Below, in pieces: positions 51,826 through 60,395 of a stretch of 64,000 bases of DNA. Position 1 is the first letter of the stretch. Every line of letters begins with the position of its first letter. The notes below the pieces were generated by a model, which did no database searches, was not told where the DNA came from, and worked only from the letters and a program-made list of their open reading frames with translations. The position numbers were made by a program, and so were the translations under genes. The DNA lies in assembly GCF_036894955.1 (NCBI RefSeq), contig NZ_CP145905.1:3490501-3554500 (forward strand), in the 5' to 3' direction. This stretch comes from Paenibacillus sp. KS-LC4 (GTDB lineage: Bacteria; Bacillota; Bacilli; Paenibacillales; Paenibacillaceae).

Positions 51826-51841
51826 TGTGATTTTAGTCACC
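51826..51841 (+). promoter_or_regulatory. FNR box upstream of fnr
   Basis: TGTGATTTTAGTCACC fits TGTGA-N6-TCACW at nine of ten fixed positions. A -10-like TACATT lies at 51863-51868, 21 bases downstream, which puts the box near -41.5, the class II activation position. It lies between mobA and fnr, so both could be controlled, fnr most directly (autoregulation). Confidence 0.75.
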
Positions 51842-51929
51842 TTGGCGATGATGGACTTCTGTTACATTGGGAATAAGTTATTTCAAGCGGATAGTCCCGC
51901 TATACTAGCAGCAAAGGCGGTAATTGGGG

Positions 51930-52655
51930 ATGAAACAAATGACAGTAGCGAGACCTTACACACAAACCGTATACAATACATTTTGTTTTTCAGAGACAAG
52001 CTTTGAGAAGCTCAATGAAATTATGTATACCCATCATATTCCGGCCGGCAGCCATATTTTCTGGGAGGGCGATGCCGACGACAAGCTCTATTACATTATG
52101 GAAGGCCGCGTTAAGCTCATTAAAAACAACACCGAGGGCAAGGAGTTTGTTTTCTCGCAATATCAAACAGGTGATATGCTGGGCCAGTTCGATCCTTTTA
52201 ACCCTACTTGCCACAGCTCAAGCGCAAAAGCCGTGCTGGACTGCACTATCGGCATTATTCAAAAAAGCGATTTGGAAATTTTATTGTGGCAGCATGGCGA
52301 TTTGGCAATTGAATTTATGAAGTGGATGGGGCTTATGCATCGTCTCACCCAATCCAAATTTCGCGACCTCGTCATTTATGGGAAGCAGGGAGCTTTAGCC
52401 TCAACACTTATTCGGCTAGCGAATTCTTTCGGGAAGCAAACGGAGGATGGCGTGCTGATTTCAGAGAAAATAACAAACACCGAGCTTTCCGACTATATTG
52501 GCGCTGCCAGGGAAAGCGTCAACCGCATGCTCGGCGAGCTAAAAAAACAAGAGGCATTGTCATTCGATCACGGCTATATCGTGCTGAAGGACATGGAGCA
52601 TCTGAAAGCGATTTGCAATTGCGAGCAATGTCCGAAGGAGGTTTGCCGCATTTAA
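51930..52655 (+). CDS. fnr: FNR: oxygen-sensing Crp/Fnr-family regulator
   Basis: About 241 residues. A cyclic-nucleotide-like beta-barrel (GSHIFWEGDADDKLYYIMEGRVKLIK), a dimer helix, and a helix-turn-helix (TNTELSDYIGAARESVNRMLGEL, the E-SVNR recognition motif that reads TGTGA). The C-terminus CNCEQCPKEVC contains the C-x2-C-x4-C that binds the 4Fe-4S cluster in Bacillus FNR, which uses C-terminal rather than N-terminal cysteines. So this is the oxygen sensor of anaerobic metabolism. Starts at TTG 51924, ATG 51930 or ATG 51939 are all possible. A terminator follows. Its own promoter has an FNR box. Confidence 0.92.
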   Translation: MKQMTVARPYTQTVYNTFCFSETSFEKLNEIMYTHHIPAGSHIFWEGDADDKLYYIMEGRVKLIKNNTEGKEFVFSQYQTGDMLGQFDPFNPTCHSSSAKAVLDCTIGIIQKSDLEILLWQHGDLAIEFMKWMGLMHRLTQSKFRDLVIYGKQGALASTLIRLANSFGKQTEDGVLISEKITNTELSDYIGAARESVNRMLGELKKQEALSFDHGYIVLKDMEHLKAICNCEQCPKEVCRI

Positions 52656-52657
52656 TT

Positions 52658-52698
52658 AAGCCTTCCTGCAAGGGTTCAGCCTGTAGGAAGGCTTTTTT
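52658..52698 (+). terminator. Terminator of fnr
   Basis: AAGCCTTCCT (52658-52667) pairs perfectly with AGGAAGGCTT (52685-52694), followed by a T-run. It begins at the stop codon. Confidence 0.95.
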
Positions 52699-52896
52699 CC
52701 GTATGATTTATTTGGTTTATACAATTTGTTCTATATTACCTATTCTCTACATAAGTGAAGCTATGCGCTATACGTACGACATGCCCCTTCTGGAAGCTTG
52801 AAATGATGCTCAAGCTTCATTTCGTGGAAGAAACTATGCAGGCTTATTGATTATATTCCAAGCGTAAACGGCTTTGCTCGCCCTCAGGCGGCAAAG

Positions 52897-53496
52897 CTAA
52901 CGTTTGCCGGCCCAATCCTTTTTATCAAGCTTATAATAGTTGTATTTTTCGTTATCCATTTCAATAATACTGTGAAAGCTAAAACCAGATTTTTGTATGA
53001 CCTTATTGGACGGAACGTTATCTAGAAGCGCAATTGCACTAAGCACCTTAACGTTCGTACTCTCAAACAAATAATGGATCAGTCCTTGTGACGCTTGGGT
53101 TGTAAATCCCTTACCTCTATGATCCTTAGAAATGGCATACATGATTTCTCGATTTGGCGATGGCAATTCATCTTTCATTCCTGAACAGCACCAACCGATA
53201 AATTCTCCTGTCTCTTTCAATATTATTCCTAATCGGAGACGGAGCTCACCAATGTCTCCAGTTGTTGATACAGCATTCAAAAACTGTTTGTTTTCTGGAA
53301 GCTCATAGTTGATAAACCAATCTTCCCGTTGCTCTTTCGATACGTTCCAGCCTGGCAAAAATTCATGTATTTCGGGTTGCCAGGTGAGTGAATGAAAATC
53401 ATCTAAATCAGCAACTAAAAATTCTCGTAAAATGATATCCTTGCATTCTATCGTAAAAATGTTTTCTAATGAATCGAAACGAGCATTTGTGTTCAT
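52897..53496 (-). CDS. GNAT acetyltransferase (RimJ/RimL-like)
   Basis: 199 residues of the RimJ/RimL-type acetyltransferase group: ECKDIILREFLVADLDDFHSL at the N-terminus, GIILKETGEFIGWC in the middle, SKDHRGKGFTTQASQGLIHYLF as the acetyl-CoA loop and DNVPSNKVIQKSGFSFHS near the end. Such enzymes acetylate amino termini of proteins or small amines and antibiotics. AAGGAG precedes the ATG. It is a single gene set between the anaerobic genes with no obvious link to them. Confidence 0.9.
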   Translation of the reverse strand: MNTNARFDSLENIFTIECKDIILREFLVADLDDFHSLTWQPEIHEFLPGWNVSKEQREDWFINYELPENKQFLNAVSTTGDIGELRLRLGIILKETGEFIGWCCSGMKDELPSPNREIMYAISKDHRGKGFTTQASQGLIHYLFESTNVKVLSAIALLDNVPSNKVIQKSGFSFHSIIEMDNEKYNYYKLDKKDWAGKR

Positions 53497-53554
53497 AATG
53501 AATCTCCTTCATTTACTTTAATTTACTTTAATTCACTTTACCCCGCTTATACGC

Positions 53555-54067
53555 TTACGTTGGCTCCCCCAGCTCGAATGCTCCCTTGCCGCGCCCCTCC
53601 TGCATCCAAGCCGCCATACCCGCGCTGTCCTGCACAGCGAATACCGGAAGCCCTTCAAAGCGTACCGGATACCACGCTGCAACCGCAACGACCTGCTCTA
53701 ATTGCTTAACGAGCGCCTCGTCCTCCTCCTCGCGAATCAAGACAATTTTCGGATAGCACTCTTGTTTAAAGCCCTCGACAATGACCCAGTCCATGTCACT
53801 AAACTGCTGAAGCAGCTCCTTCAGCGGTGTCGGCCGCTGCTCCATAATCGCCGTGCGATGCGGCGAGGTGATGGCGATTTTATGCGCACCCGCCTCGCGA
53901 TGCTGCCATGTATCGGTGCCCGGATGATCTATGTCAAAATGATGTCCGTCATGCTTAATCGTGCCGACGCGGAAGCCGGCTTCGGCGAGCTGCTTGACCA
54001 GCGCGGCAGTCAATGTCGTTTTTCCGGTGTTTTTAAAGCCGACAATTTGAATAATGGAAGTTGACAA
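53555..54067 (-). CDS. mobB: MobB: molybdopterin-guanine dinucleotide biosynthesis adapter
   Basis: 170 residues. A GTP-binding P-loop GFKNTGKTTLTAALVKQL, the metal region TIKHDGHHFDIDHPGTDTWQHREAGA and WVIVEGFKQECYPKIVLIRE are typical MobB motifs. It helps MobA or carries the guanylated cofactor to enzymes, and is not strictly required in E. coli. TTG start with GAGGG upstream. It is divergent from nrdG, with an FNR box 31-46 bases upstream of its start, so it could be co-regulated. Confidence 0.92.
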   Translation of the reverse strand: MSTSIIQIVGFKNTGKTTLTAALVKQLAEAGFRVGTIKHDGHHFDIDHPGTDTWQHREAGAHKIAITSPHRTAIMEQRPTPLKELLQQFSDMDWVIVEGFKQECYPKIVLIREEEDEALVKQLEQVVAVAAWYPVRFEGLPVFAVQDSAGMAAWMQEGRGKGAFELGEPT

Positions 54068-54097
54068 TGGTCCCTCTCCTTCTTTTTCTCACGCCGC

Positions 54098-54113
54098 TGT
54101 GATCCCTATCACT
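54098..54113. promoter_or_regulatory. FNR box between mobB and nrdG
   Basis: TGTGATCCCTATCACT is a full match to TGTGA-N6-TCACW. A TATTAT hexamer at 54133-54138 follows 19 bases to the right, making the site about -40 for nrdG. On the left it overlaps the mobB promoter region. Confidence 0.85.
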
Positions 54114-54188
54114 TCACGACTACCACATGTTGTATTATCATTAACTCCTGAAACTAAATGTAGTTATTTCAGTAGGAAGGAGACTATA

Positions 54189-54857
54189 ATGCTGACCTTC
54201 TACCCCCGGTTCATCCGTACCTTTACAGATTTGCCCGGGCATCTCTCTCTGCTGATTCACGCCTGGAACGGCTGTAATATGCGCTGCTATGGCTGCCATA
54301 ATGATGCGGAATTAATCGCGCAGAAGCCGGTTCCGCATTTGCTGTTAACCCCAGAGCAGACGCTTGAGCGGCTAAGCGGCAGCGATGGGCTGTTCGACGC
54401 CGTGCTGTTCAGCGGGGGCGAATTTTTAATCAGCAGCGCGGCCGAGCTGGAAAGCTTCCTGCGGCGTGTGCGCCTTATTTTCAGCGGGAAAATCATTGTG
54501 ATGACGAATGGCACGTTCCCTGGCAAGCTGAAGCATCTGCTTGAACTTGCGCTAATCGACGGCGTTCATATTGATATGAAGCTGCCCTTTCACCTGCTGA
54601 ACCCAGCGGAGGATGCCGAGGTGTTCAAAGCGATTATCGGCGCTAAGCCTACCGTCCGCTTCTGTGAGGACATCCTCGACTCCGTCGATCTCGTCATTCG
54701 CCACAACAGCATTCTTAGCCAAGTAAGGACGGTTCGTTATCCGCTGCTGAGCGAGGAGTTTTTCGTCCAGATTGCCTCCTATATTGAGCAGTTGAAGGAC
54801 AAGTATGACAGTATTGTACCTTATTACCTGAATCCCTACCATCCACCGCAAAAATAG
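54189..54857 (+). CDS. nrdG: NrdG: anaerobic ribonucleotide reductase activating enzyme (radical SAM)
   Basis: 222 residues. It makes the glycyl radical in NrdD by reducing SAM. The cluster motif is GCNMRCYGCHN (C29, C33, C36), followed by FSGGEFLIS for SAM and MTNGTFPGKL, then VHIDMKLPFHLL. The start is the ATG at 54189, 8 bases after GGAAGGAG; the frame is open further up to 54054, but that region holds the promoter. Its stop is 14 bases before nrdD. Longer than the E. coli NrdG (about 154), and close to the variants found with NrdD lacking the ATP-cone. Confidence 0.92.
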   Translation: MLTFYPRFIRTFTDLPGHLSLLIHAWNGCNMRCYGCHNDAELIAQKPVPHLLLTPEQTLERLSGSDGLFDAVLFSGGEFLISSAAELESFLRRVRLIFSGKIIVMTNGTFPGKLKHLLELALIDGVHIDMKLPFHLLNPAEDAEVFKAIIGAKPTVRFCEDILDSVDLVIRHNSILSQVRTVRYPLLSEEFFVQIASYIEQLKDKYDSIVPYYLNPYHPPQK

Positions 54858-54871
54858 AACGGAGGCCGATA

Positions 54872-56839
54872 ATGTTTACCCAATCTACCGATATTATCCG
54901 CACGTTTACTTCTAGGTCCGAGACGAAGCAAGCCGACTACTTAAAAAGAGAAAACAGCAACTTTGTCTACTCGCTGCCGCTGCTGCGCCATAATTTAAAT
55001 AATTTTGCCGAGGAGGAATATTTGCTGGAGCATATTTTGCCGCCTGCGCTTACCGAGCTCTATTGGGACGGCGTTGTGTACATTCACGACAAGCAACTGA
55101 GCCCTTATTGCCTAAGTGTAGGCTGCAAGGATATTGCGGCGAATGGCATCCCAACACTGGCGAAAAATATGATGTCCTCGCACCCGACGAAAAAGCTCGA
55201 CACGCTGCTGCGTCATTTCAGCAATCTGGTCGTTCTTATGTCGCAGCAGGTATCCGGCGCTGTCATGCTTTCGCAAATGACGACGGTATCCGCCTCCTAT
55301 CTCTATTATGAGGAGACGGTCAGAGGGCATAGCTTCACCGCCGAGGAGCTTGAGCAGCTGTTCCAAAGCTTGATCTGGGAAATGAATATGCCGCTGCGCG
55401 GCGGCTCGCAATCTGCCTTCACCAACATTACGCTGGAATTTGGCAAGCCTTCTGACGAAATCAAGGATGATTTTGTCATCATTGGCGGCTCGCCGCTGGA
55501 CATGCGCTACAAGGAAATTCCATCCGCCTACTTTGACCGGATTAACGAGGCGGTTATTGCGGTGATGAAGCAAGGTACAGGCAATGGCATCCCGTTCACC
55601 TTTCCGCTAATGACAGTACCGATCGACGATCATTTTGACTACAGCAATCCGTTGTTTCTAGAGCTGCTTGATGGCATGTACCAATGGGGCGGCGTTTATT
55701 TCGAAAACTTCCGCAGCAAGCCGTTCGAAAGCGAGCATTATCGCCGTCTGAACCCTTATATAAAACCGCGTGATCCCGAGGTCAGCCGCAGCTTGTGCTG
55801 CCGCCTGCAAATCGACTTAACGATATTGTCACGTCTCGGAAGCGGGATTTTTGGCAGCTCCACTGGCTCTACAGGTGCCGTACAAGTTCTTAATTTAAAC
55901 ATGAACCGCGTCCTCATGGAATACGGCGGACATGAAGCTGCGCTGCTTGCGAAAATCAAGGAGCTGTTGAACATTATGCAGGAAGGCCATATGGCCAAGC
56001 GCAAGTGGATTGAGCAAAATAAAGAGCTATATCCAACCTTTTTTGCCTTAAACCGTGATTTGTCCAATTATTTTAATGTGTTTGCCGTTACTGGCATGCA
56101 TGAGGGGCTCATCAATATCGGCTTTGAGGGCGGGATGAACAATGAGGCAGGCAAGCAGCTCGCCCACCGAATCATGCAGTTCATGACAGAGACGATCCAT
56201 GCATTTATCGTTCGCGATCAGGTTGCCTGCGGCATTGAATATGCTCCGGGTGAAAATGCCGCAATCAAGCTGGCCCGTCATGATGTGAAATGGGCAAAAA
56301 AACATGACCGCACAATTTTCGTACAGGGTACAGGGGATAATGTTTATTTAACCTCAGGCTGCATGCTGCCGTTCAGCGAGGATGATTTTCTGCAACAGGT
56401 GGAGAACAGCGCTGAATTTCAGGCTTATGCGACCTCTGGCAGCATTTTGCATCATTTCCTTGAAACGAAGCTGGCTCCAGAGAGGCTGGCCGAATATTTA
56501 AGAAAAATTTTCGAGAAGCCGATTCAATATATTACACTCACTCCGACTCTGACAAGCTGTCTGACTTGCAGCCAGCAAATTGTCGCTGAGGATGGAAAAA
56601 ACATCTATTCCTGTCCTGTATGCGGCAGCGACGATATCGCCACCTTCAGCCGCGTCATTGGTTATGTAAAAATGATTGCCCGCAAAAAGCTTGAGGTAGA
56701 TGAACAAGGCTACTATACAGGAGATTATAATTTTTGGAGCAATGCGCGGCGTTTTGACTGGAATACACGCAAACGTATGAAGGAGGACGCTATTGACCGC
56801 GTCAGCACTGCCGCTGCCGTCTCCGTAGCGGACTCTTGA
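54872..56839 (+). CDS. nrdD: NrdD: class III anaerobic ribonucleoside-triphosphate reductase
   Basis: 655 residues. It reduces NTPs to dNTPs without oxygen using a glycyl radical. The N-terminus begins with the catalytic ten-stranded barrel (YIHDKQLSPYCLSVGC holds an active-site Cys), with no ATP-cone of about 100 residues. The four zinc cysteines are SCLTCSQ and YSCPVCGSDD. The radical glycine is expected in FSRVIGYVKMI (about G597), 58 residues before the end, further from the terminus than usual; the last part contains WNTRKRMKED. GGAGG precedes the ATG. nrdG-nrdD form an operon behind an FNR box. Lack of the cone means loss of the usual ATP/dATP activity switch. Confidence 0.93.
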   Translation: MFTQSTDIIRTFTSRSETKQADYLKRENSNFVYSLPLLRHNLNNFAEEEYLLEHILPPALTELYWDGVVYIHDKQLSPYCLSVGCKDIAANGIPTLAKNMMSSHPTKKLDTLLRHFSNLVVLMSQQVSGAVMLSQMTTVSASYLYYEETVRGHSFTAEELEQLFQSLIWEMNMPLRGGSQSAFTNITLEFGKPSDEIKDDFVIIGGSPLDMRYKEIPSAYFDRINEAVIAVMKQGTGNGIPFTFPLMTVPIDDHFDYSNPLFLELLDGMYQWGGVYFENFRSKPFESEHYRRLNPYIKPRDPEVSRSLCCRLQIDLTILSRLGSGIFGSSTGSTGAVQVLNLNMNRVLMEYGGHEAALLAKIKELLNIMQEGHMAKRKWIEQNKELYPTFFALNRDLSNYFNVFAVTGMHEGLINIGFEGGMNNEAGKQLAHRIMQFMTETIHAFIVRDQVACGIEYAPGENAAIKLARHDVKWAKKHDRTIFVQGTGDNVYLTSGCMLPFSEDDFLQQVENSAEFQAYATSGSILHHFLETKLAPERLAEYLRKIFEKPIQYITLTPTLTSCLTCSQQIVAEDGKNIYSCPVCGSDDIATFSRVIGYVKMIARKKLEVDEQGYYTGDYNFWSNARRFDWNTRKRMKEDAIDRVSTAAAVSVADS

Positions 56840-56924
56840 TTTAAACTAAAACGTCAGGACGACCAAGTAGGCGGCTGCACAATAATCCATGCACATCAAC
56901 CACTCATTATGCTGAGCCGCACAA

Positions 56925-56980
56925 CGCCGCCCTTCTTCCTTTCCGAATGTATTTCGGGATGTGTATGGGCGGTGCTTTTT
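56925..56980 (+). terminator. Terminator of nrdGD
   Basis: CGCCGCCC (56925-56932) pairs with GGGCGGTG (56967-56974), followed by CTTTTT. The loop of about 34 bases contains a minor stem. Confidence 0.7.
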
Positions 56981-57049
56981 CCTTTCATACGCTATAGGGC
57001 AAATTTGTGCATTACATTACAGTGCAGTGTATTGCAGCACTGCCCAATC

Positions 57050-58321
57050 TTATAAAGTAGAGGCGGCAAGAGGAATGACACTAACCAGCGTCCCCGCCTT
57101 GATGCTCGTCTTCGCAGGCGGAATGACGATTAGGCAGTTGGCATCCTTTAACGTAACGAGCGCGCTCGACATATCCACTCCCTCTTGCTTTACGTACACC
57201 AGTCCGTTGTTGAAATATCGGATGCCCCGTACATAGCGGGGATAGGCATTAACCTTGTTATAATCGGCAGCAAGAAAGGCATCATGCCGCTGAGCATCAG
57301 CTGACTTGCGCTCCCCCTGCATAGCGAGCAATACGGGACGCACCAATAATTCACAGCCGATAAAGCACGCTGCTGGGTTGCCGGACAGCCCCAAGAACAG
57401 CTTGTTTTTCCACACGCCTGCGCTCGTTGGGCTGCCTGGGCGCATCGCAATTTTATTAAACAGCGTTTCCCCTTCCCACTGCTGGAAGAAATCAGCGATA
57501 ATATCATAATCCCCGACAGACACGCCACCCGTTGCAATTACAATATCCACATCGCTTGCGAGCAGCTTGTACAGCATGCCTTCAGCGATTGCATAATCAT
57601 CCGCAATGTGCTCCACGAAAAGCGGCTCAGCGCCGCATGCCCGCACTTGGGTCGCAAGCATATAAATGTTGCTGTTTCTGATCTTGGCGCCTTCCAGCGG
57701 CTCATGAATAGACAATAGCTCGCTCCCGGTTGAAATGATGGCAACGAGCGGCTTGCGGTACACAAGAACCTCCGCGCAGCCGAGTGCGCTCAGCAAAGCC
57801 ATCTGCCCCGGCCCGATCCGTTCGCCCGCCTCCACCATCCTTTCACCAGCAAATGCTTCTTCGCCTATTGGCGATATATTCGCTCCGGCAGGCACTGCTT
57901 TGCGCAGCATGACATAGGGCTGGCCAGCCTTTTCGGCCTCCTCGGTCATTTCCAGCATCATGACGGCATCGGCACCGTCCGGCACCATCCCGCCAGTCAT
58001 AATACGCGCCGCCGTGCCAGGCACAATCGCTTTTGTCGGCACAGTACCGCTTGGCAGCTGTTCTATAACTTCAAGCATAACAGGTAGCTGCTGCAAATCA
58101 GCCGTTCTAATGGCGTAGCCATCCATACCGGAGCGGCGAAAATGCGGAATCGCTTCGCGTGCGTGAATAGTTTCGGCCAAGCAGTAGCCTGCGGCATCGG
58201 CCAGAGCTATTTTGACCGTACCGGCCTGATGAACCCGAGCGAGCAAGGCCTGCTGCGCATCGCCAAGTGACACTGCTTTTCTCTGATGCTTGCTATCGTT
58301 CTTCTCCTTGAATATGTTCAT
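57050..58321 (-). CDS. moeA: MoeA: molybdopterin molybdenumtransferase
   Basis: About 423 residues. It inserts molybdate into adenylated molybdopterin. Domains are in the standard order: domain with IPHFRRSGMDGYAIR, RIMTGGMVPDGADAVMMLE, the MogA-like domain (VAIISTGSEL, IATGGVSVGDYDI) and LGLSGNPAACFIG with a C-terminal domain. An additional charged N-terminus (NIFKEKNDSKHQRKAV) is present. AAAGGATG overlaps the first ATG at 58333, so the ATG at 58321 is the likelier start. It has an FNR box about 60-75 bases upstream. Confidence 0.94.
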   Translation of the reverse strand: MNIFKEKNDSKHQRKAVSLGDAQQALLARVHQAGTVKIALADAAGYCLAETIHAREAIPHFRRSGMDGYAIRTADLQQLPVMLEVIEQLPSGTVPTKAIVPGTAARIMTGGMVPDGADAVMMLEMTEEAEKAGQPYVMLRKAVPAGANISPIGEEAFAGERMVEAGERIGPGQMALLSALGCAEVLVYRKPLVAIISTGSELLSIHEPLEGAKIRNSNIYMLATQVRACGAEPLFVEHIADDYAIAEGMLYKLLASDVDIVIATGGVSVGDYDIIADFFQQWEGETLFNKIAMRPGSPTSAGVWKNKLFLGLSGNPAACFIGCELLVRPVLLAMQGERKSADAQRHDAFLAADYNKVNAYPRYVRGIRYFNNGLVYVKQEGVDMSSALVTLKDANCLIVIPPAKTSIKAGTLVSVIPLAASTL

Positions 58322-58389
58322 TAAGAAGGTCATCCTTTCACAAGCTGTTCTTATTTATTTGAATGTACCAGTATAATGTGCCAAACTAC

Positions 58390-58405
58390 TGTGAGATAGA
58401 TCACT
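58390..58405 (-). promoter_or_regulatory. FNR box upstream of moeA
   Basis: TGTGAGATAGATCACT is a full match. On the minus strand a TACATT hexamer at 58367-58362 lies 22 bases further, so the site is near -42 of moeA. TATACT (58375-58370) is an alternative -10. Confidence 0.85.
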
Positions 58406-58434
58406 AAAGAATAGCTTATGCATGTCTATATTAC

Positions 58435-58470
58435 AAAAAAAAAGACCAATCAGCCTGACACTGATTGATC
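58435..58470 (-). terminator. Minus-strand terminator at the start of the Crp/Fnr-like gene
   Basis: GACCAATCAG (58444-58453) pairs with CTGATTGATC (58461-58470) with one wobble; nine T follow on the minus strand. The only minus-strand gene to its right is hmp, so this is probably where hmp transcripts end, after running antisense through the Crp/Fnr-like gene. Confidence 0.85.
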
Positions 58471-58532
58471 CCGACTAGGAAATGCCGCTATCATTTATAT
58501 AATAAGAAATACTAGAAAGGATGATACTCGTT

Positions 58533-59060
58533 ATGCTGCTTCATAAAGGAGAAACACTATTCCGTCAAGGAGAGCTAGGACCGCTCTACCACATTAAAAG
58601 CGGGATGCTCAAAATTATTCGCTTGCATGAGGATGGCAATCCGATTCTAATGAATATTATTACCGCTGGAGAAATAATTCCTCATCATTCGCTCATAACC
58701 CAGCAGGCATATCACGGAACAGCTGTAGCGCTGGTCACCAGCAATATTGAGGTGTTGCCGCCCCAAGAATGGTACCAAACGCTGGAGACCGAGCCGGAAA
58801 AATGCCGCGATATTGCGCTGCTGCTGCAAAACAAGCTGCGCATGATGCAGCAGCGCATTGATCAATTGACACAGGCCGCACCGATTGATAAGCTTCGCAA
58901 GCTGGAGCAATGGTTCGACCAGTATATTTCACCTGCTACTCTTTGCGATGTGCTGACGCAGGATGAAATTGGACAACTGATCGGGCTGCGCCGCGAAACC
59001 GTCAATCGTCTACTGCGCGCAAAGGTACACGAGAGCGCAGTGAACAAAGCATCCTTCTAA
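58533..59060 (+). CDS. Short Crp/Fnr-family regulator
   Basis: About 175 residues against 220-240 in the family. It begins directly in the beta-barrel (LHKGETLFRQGELGPLYHIKSGMLKII), so the first 30-40 residues of the usual fold are missing, then the dimer helix and a helix-turn-helix DEIGQLIGLRRETVNRLLRA, with recognition residues E-TVNR like FNR. No cysteine cluster is present, so it does not sense through iron-sulfur. GAAAGGATG fits ATG 58533 better than 58521. TATAAT lies at 58498-58503. It is tail to tail with hmp with one base between stops. It may modulate the FNR targets; inference. Confidence 0.82.
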   Translation: MLLHKGETLFRQGELGPLYHIKSGMLKIIRLHEDGNPILMNIITAGEIIPHHSLITQQAYHGTAVALVTSNIEVLPPQEWYQTLETEPEKCRDIALLLQNKLRMMQQRIDQLTQAAPIDKLRKLEQWFDQYISPATLCDVLTQDEIGQLIGLRRETVNRLLRAKVHESAVNKASF

Positions 59061-59061
59061 A

Positions 59062-60321
59062 TTAAATGGTATCGGTTGTTTCCTGCTCCTCGCCCTGCCC
59101 ATCGTTCAAGCTTTCAGCCGGACCAAAAAACTCAAAATGAATATCGGAATCCTGAACGTCAAACACCCGCAGTGCTCGATTGATCATTTTCATAAACGGC
59201 TGTGGTCCGCAAAAATAAAAGCTGGCATCCGTCGTCGGAATAGCTGTGCGAAGCCATGGAAAATTGATCAGCCCTTCCTTGTGGTAATCTCTAAGCGCCT
59301 TGTCATGTGCCGTTGGCTGCGTATAACAGAAGAAGACGGACAATTGCGGGTGACGGCCAGCCAGCGCGATTACCTGCTCCTTCATCGCGTGCGTGTCTCC
59401 ATTCGTGGTCGCATGGATAAAGGTAACCTGTCGCTCTGGATTAGCTTCTACTACAGCATGCAGCATACTCATCATCGGTGTCAGCCCAACGCCGCCGCTA
59501 ATGAGCACGACAGGCCGCGTATCCTCCAAATCCACGGTGAAATCGCCAGCCGGTGCTGACAAATGAACGATATCTCCCTCGCGCAGTTGCTCGTGCAAAG
59601 ACACGGACACCTTGCCGGCAGGCTGGCCATCCCGCCCGTCCTCGCGTTTGACTGAAATGCGGTAATAAGGCTTGCTTGGCGAGTCCGATAAGCTATATTG
59701 GCGAATATGGGTATATTCATCATTCGGCAGTTCCCTCTTCATGCTCACATATTGCCCAGCTTTAAAGCCTGCAATTGCACCGCCGTCCTCCGGCAGAAGG
59801 TAGAAGGATGTAATGTTGTCGCTCTCCTGAACCTTTTTATTGACCACAAAAGCCCGGAACCCTTCCCAGCCGCCATGCTGCTGCTTTGCCTGCTTATACA
59901 TTTCCTTCTCCACGCCGATAAACGCATCAGCAATGACACCGTATGCTTCAGCCCATGCCTGCAAAATATCATCCGTAGCCGCATCGCCCAGCACATCCTT
60001 GATTGCAGCTAATAAATATTTTCCAACGATCGGATAATGCTCGGGCATAATGCCCAAGCTTCTATGCTTATGAGCAATTTGCTTCACGACTGGCAAAATA
60101 GCAGCCAAATGATCAATATGAACAGCGGCGGCGTAAACCGCATTTGCAAGAGCATTTTGTTGCTTGCCTTGTTTTTGATTGGCATGGTTAAAAATATGAA
60201 GCAGCTCCGGATGAGCCGCAAACATCGTTTCATAGAAACGCTTCGTAATGGTCGTGCCGTGGACTTCCAATACAGGAACAGTAGATTTAATTGTAGCAAT
60301 GGTTTTCTCGCTCAGCATCAT
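59062..60321 (-). CDS. hmp: Hmp: flavohemoglobin (nitric oxide dioxygenase)
   Basis: About 419 residues. It oxidises NO to nitrate with oxygen and NAD(P)H. Globin domain 1-140 with the proximal histidine region KQIAHKHRSLGI and the distal residues near the N-terminus (TTITKRFYETMFAAHPELLHIF). FAD domain with IRQYSLSD and the flavin-binding GKVSVSLHEQL, NAD domain with VLISGGVGLTPMMSML and FYFCGPQPFM. GAGGAGA is 5-6 bases before the ATG at 60321, so I start there, not at 60354. An FNR box lies 75-90 bases upstream. It ends one base from the Crp/Fnr-like gene. The N-terminus is slightly extended. Confidence 0.95.
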   Translation of the reverse strand: MMLSEKTIATIKSTVPVLEVHGTTITKRFYETMFAAHPELLHIFNHANQKQGKQQNALANAVYAAAVHIDHLAAILPVVKQIAHKHRSLGIMPEHYPIVGKYLLAAIKDVLGDAATDDILQAWAEAYGVIADAFIGVEKEMYKQAKQQHGGWEGFRAFVVNKKVQESDNITSFYLLPEDGGAIAGFKAGQYVSMKRELPNDEYTHIRQYSLSDSPSKPYYRISVKREDGRDGQPAGKVSVSLHEQLREGDIVHLSAPAGDFTVDLEDTRPVVLISGGVGLTPMMSMLHAVVEANPERQVTFIHATTNGDTHAMKEQVIALAGRHPQLSVFFCYTQPTAHDKALRDYHKEGLINFPWLRTAIPTTDASFYFCGPQPFMKMINRALRVFDVQDSDIHFEFFGPAESLNDGQGEEQETTDTI

Positions 60322-60395
60322 CGCACTCTCCTCACAGGTTTCAGTATCCTTCAAACTTGATCTTCACCAGTATAAACAAGGAATGCGTTTTTGAT

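Noticed and set aside
54054..54188. Upstream extension of the nrdG frame
   Set aside because: It covers the FNR box and promoter region, while the ATG at 54189 has a good AAGGAG site.
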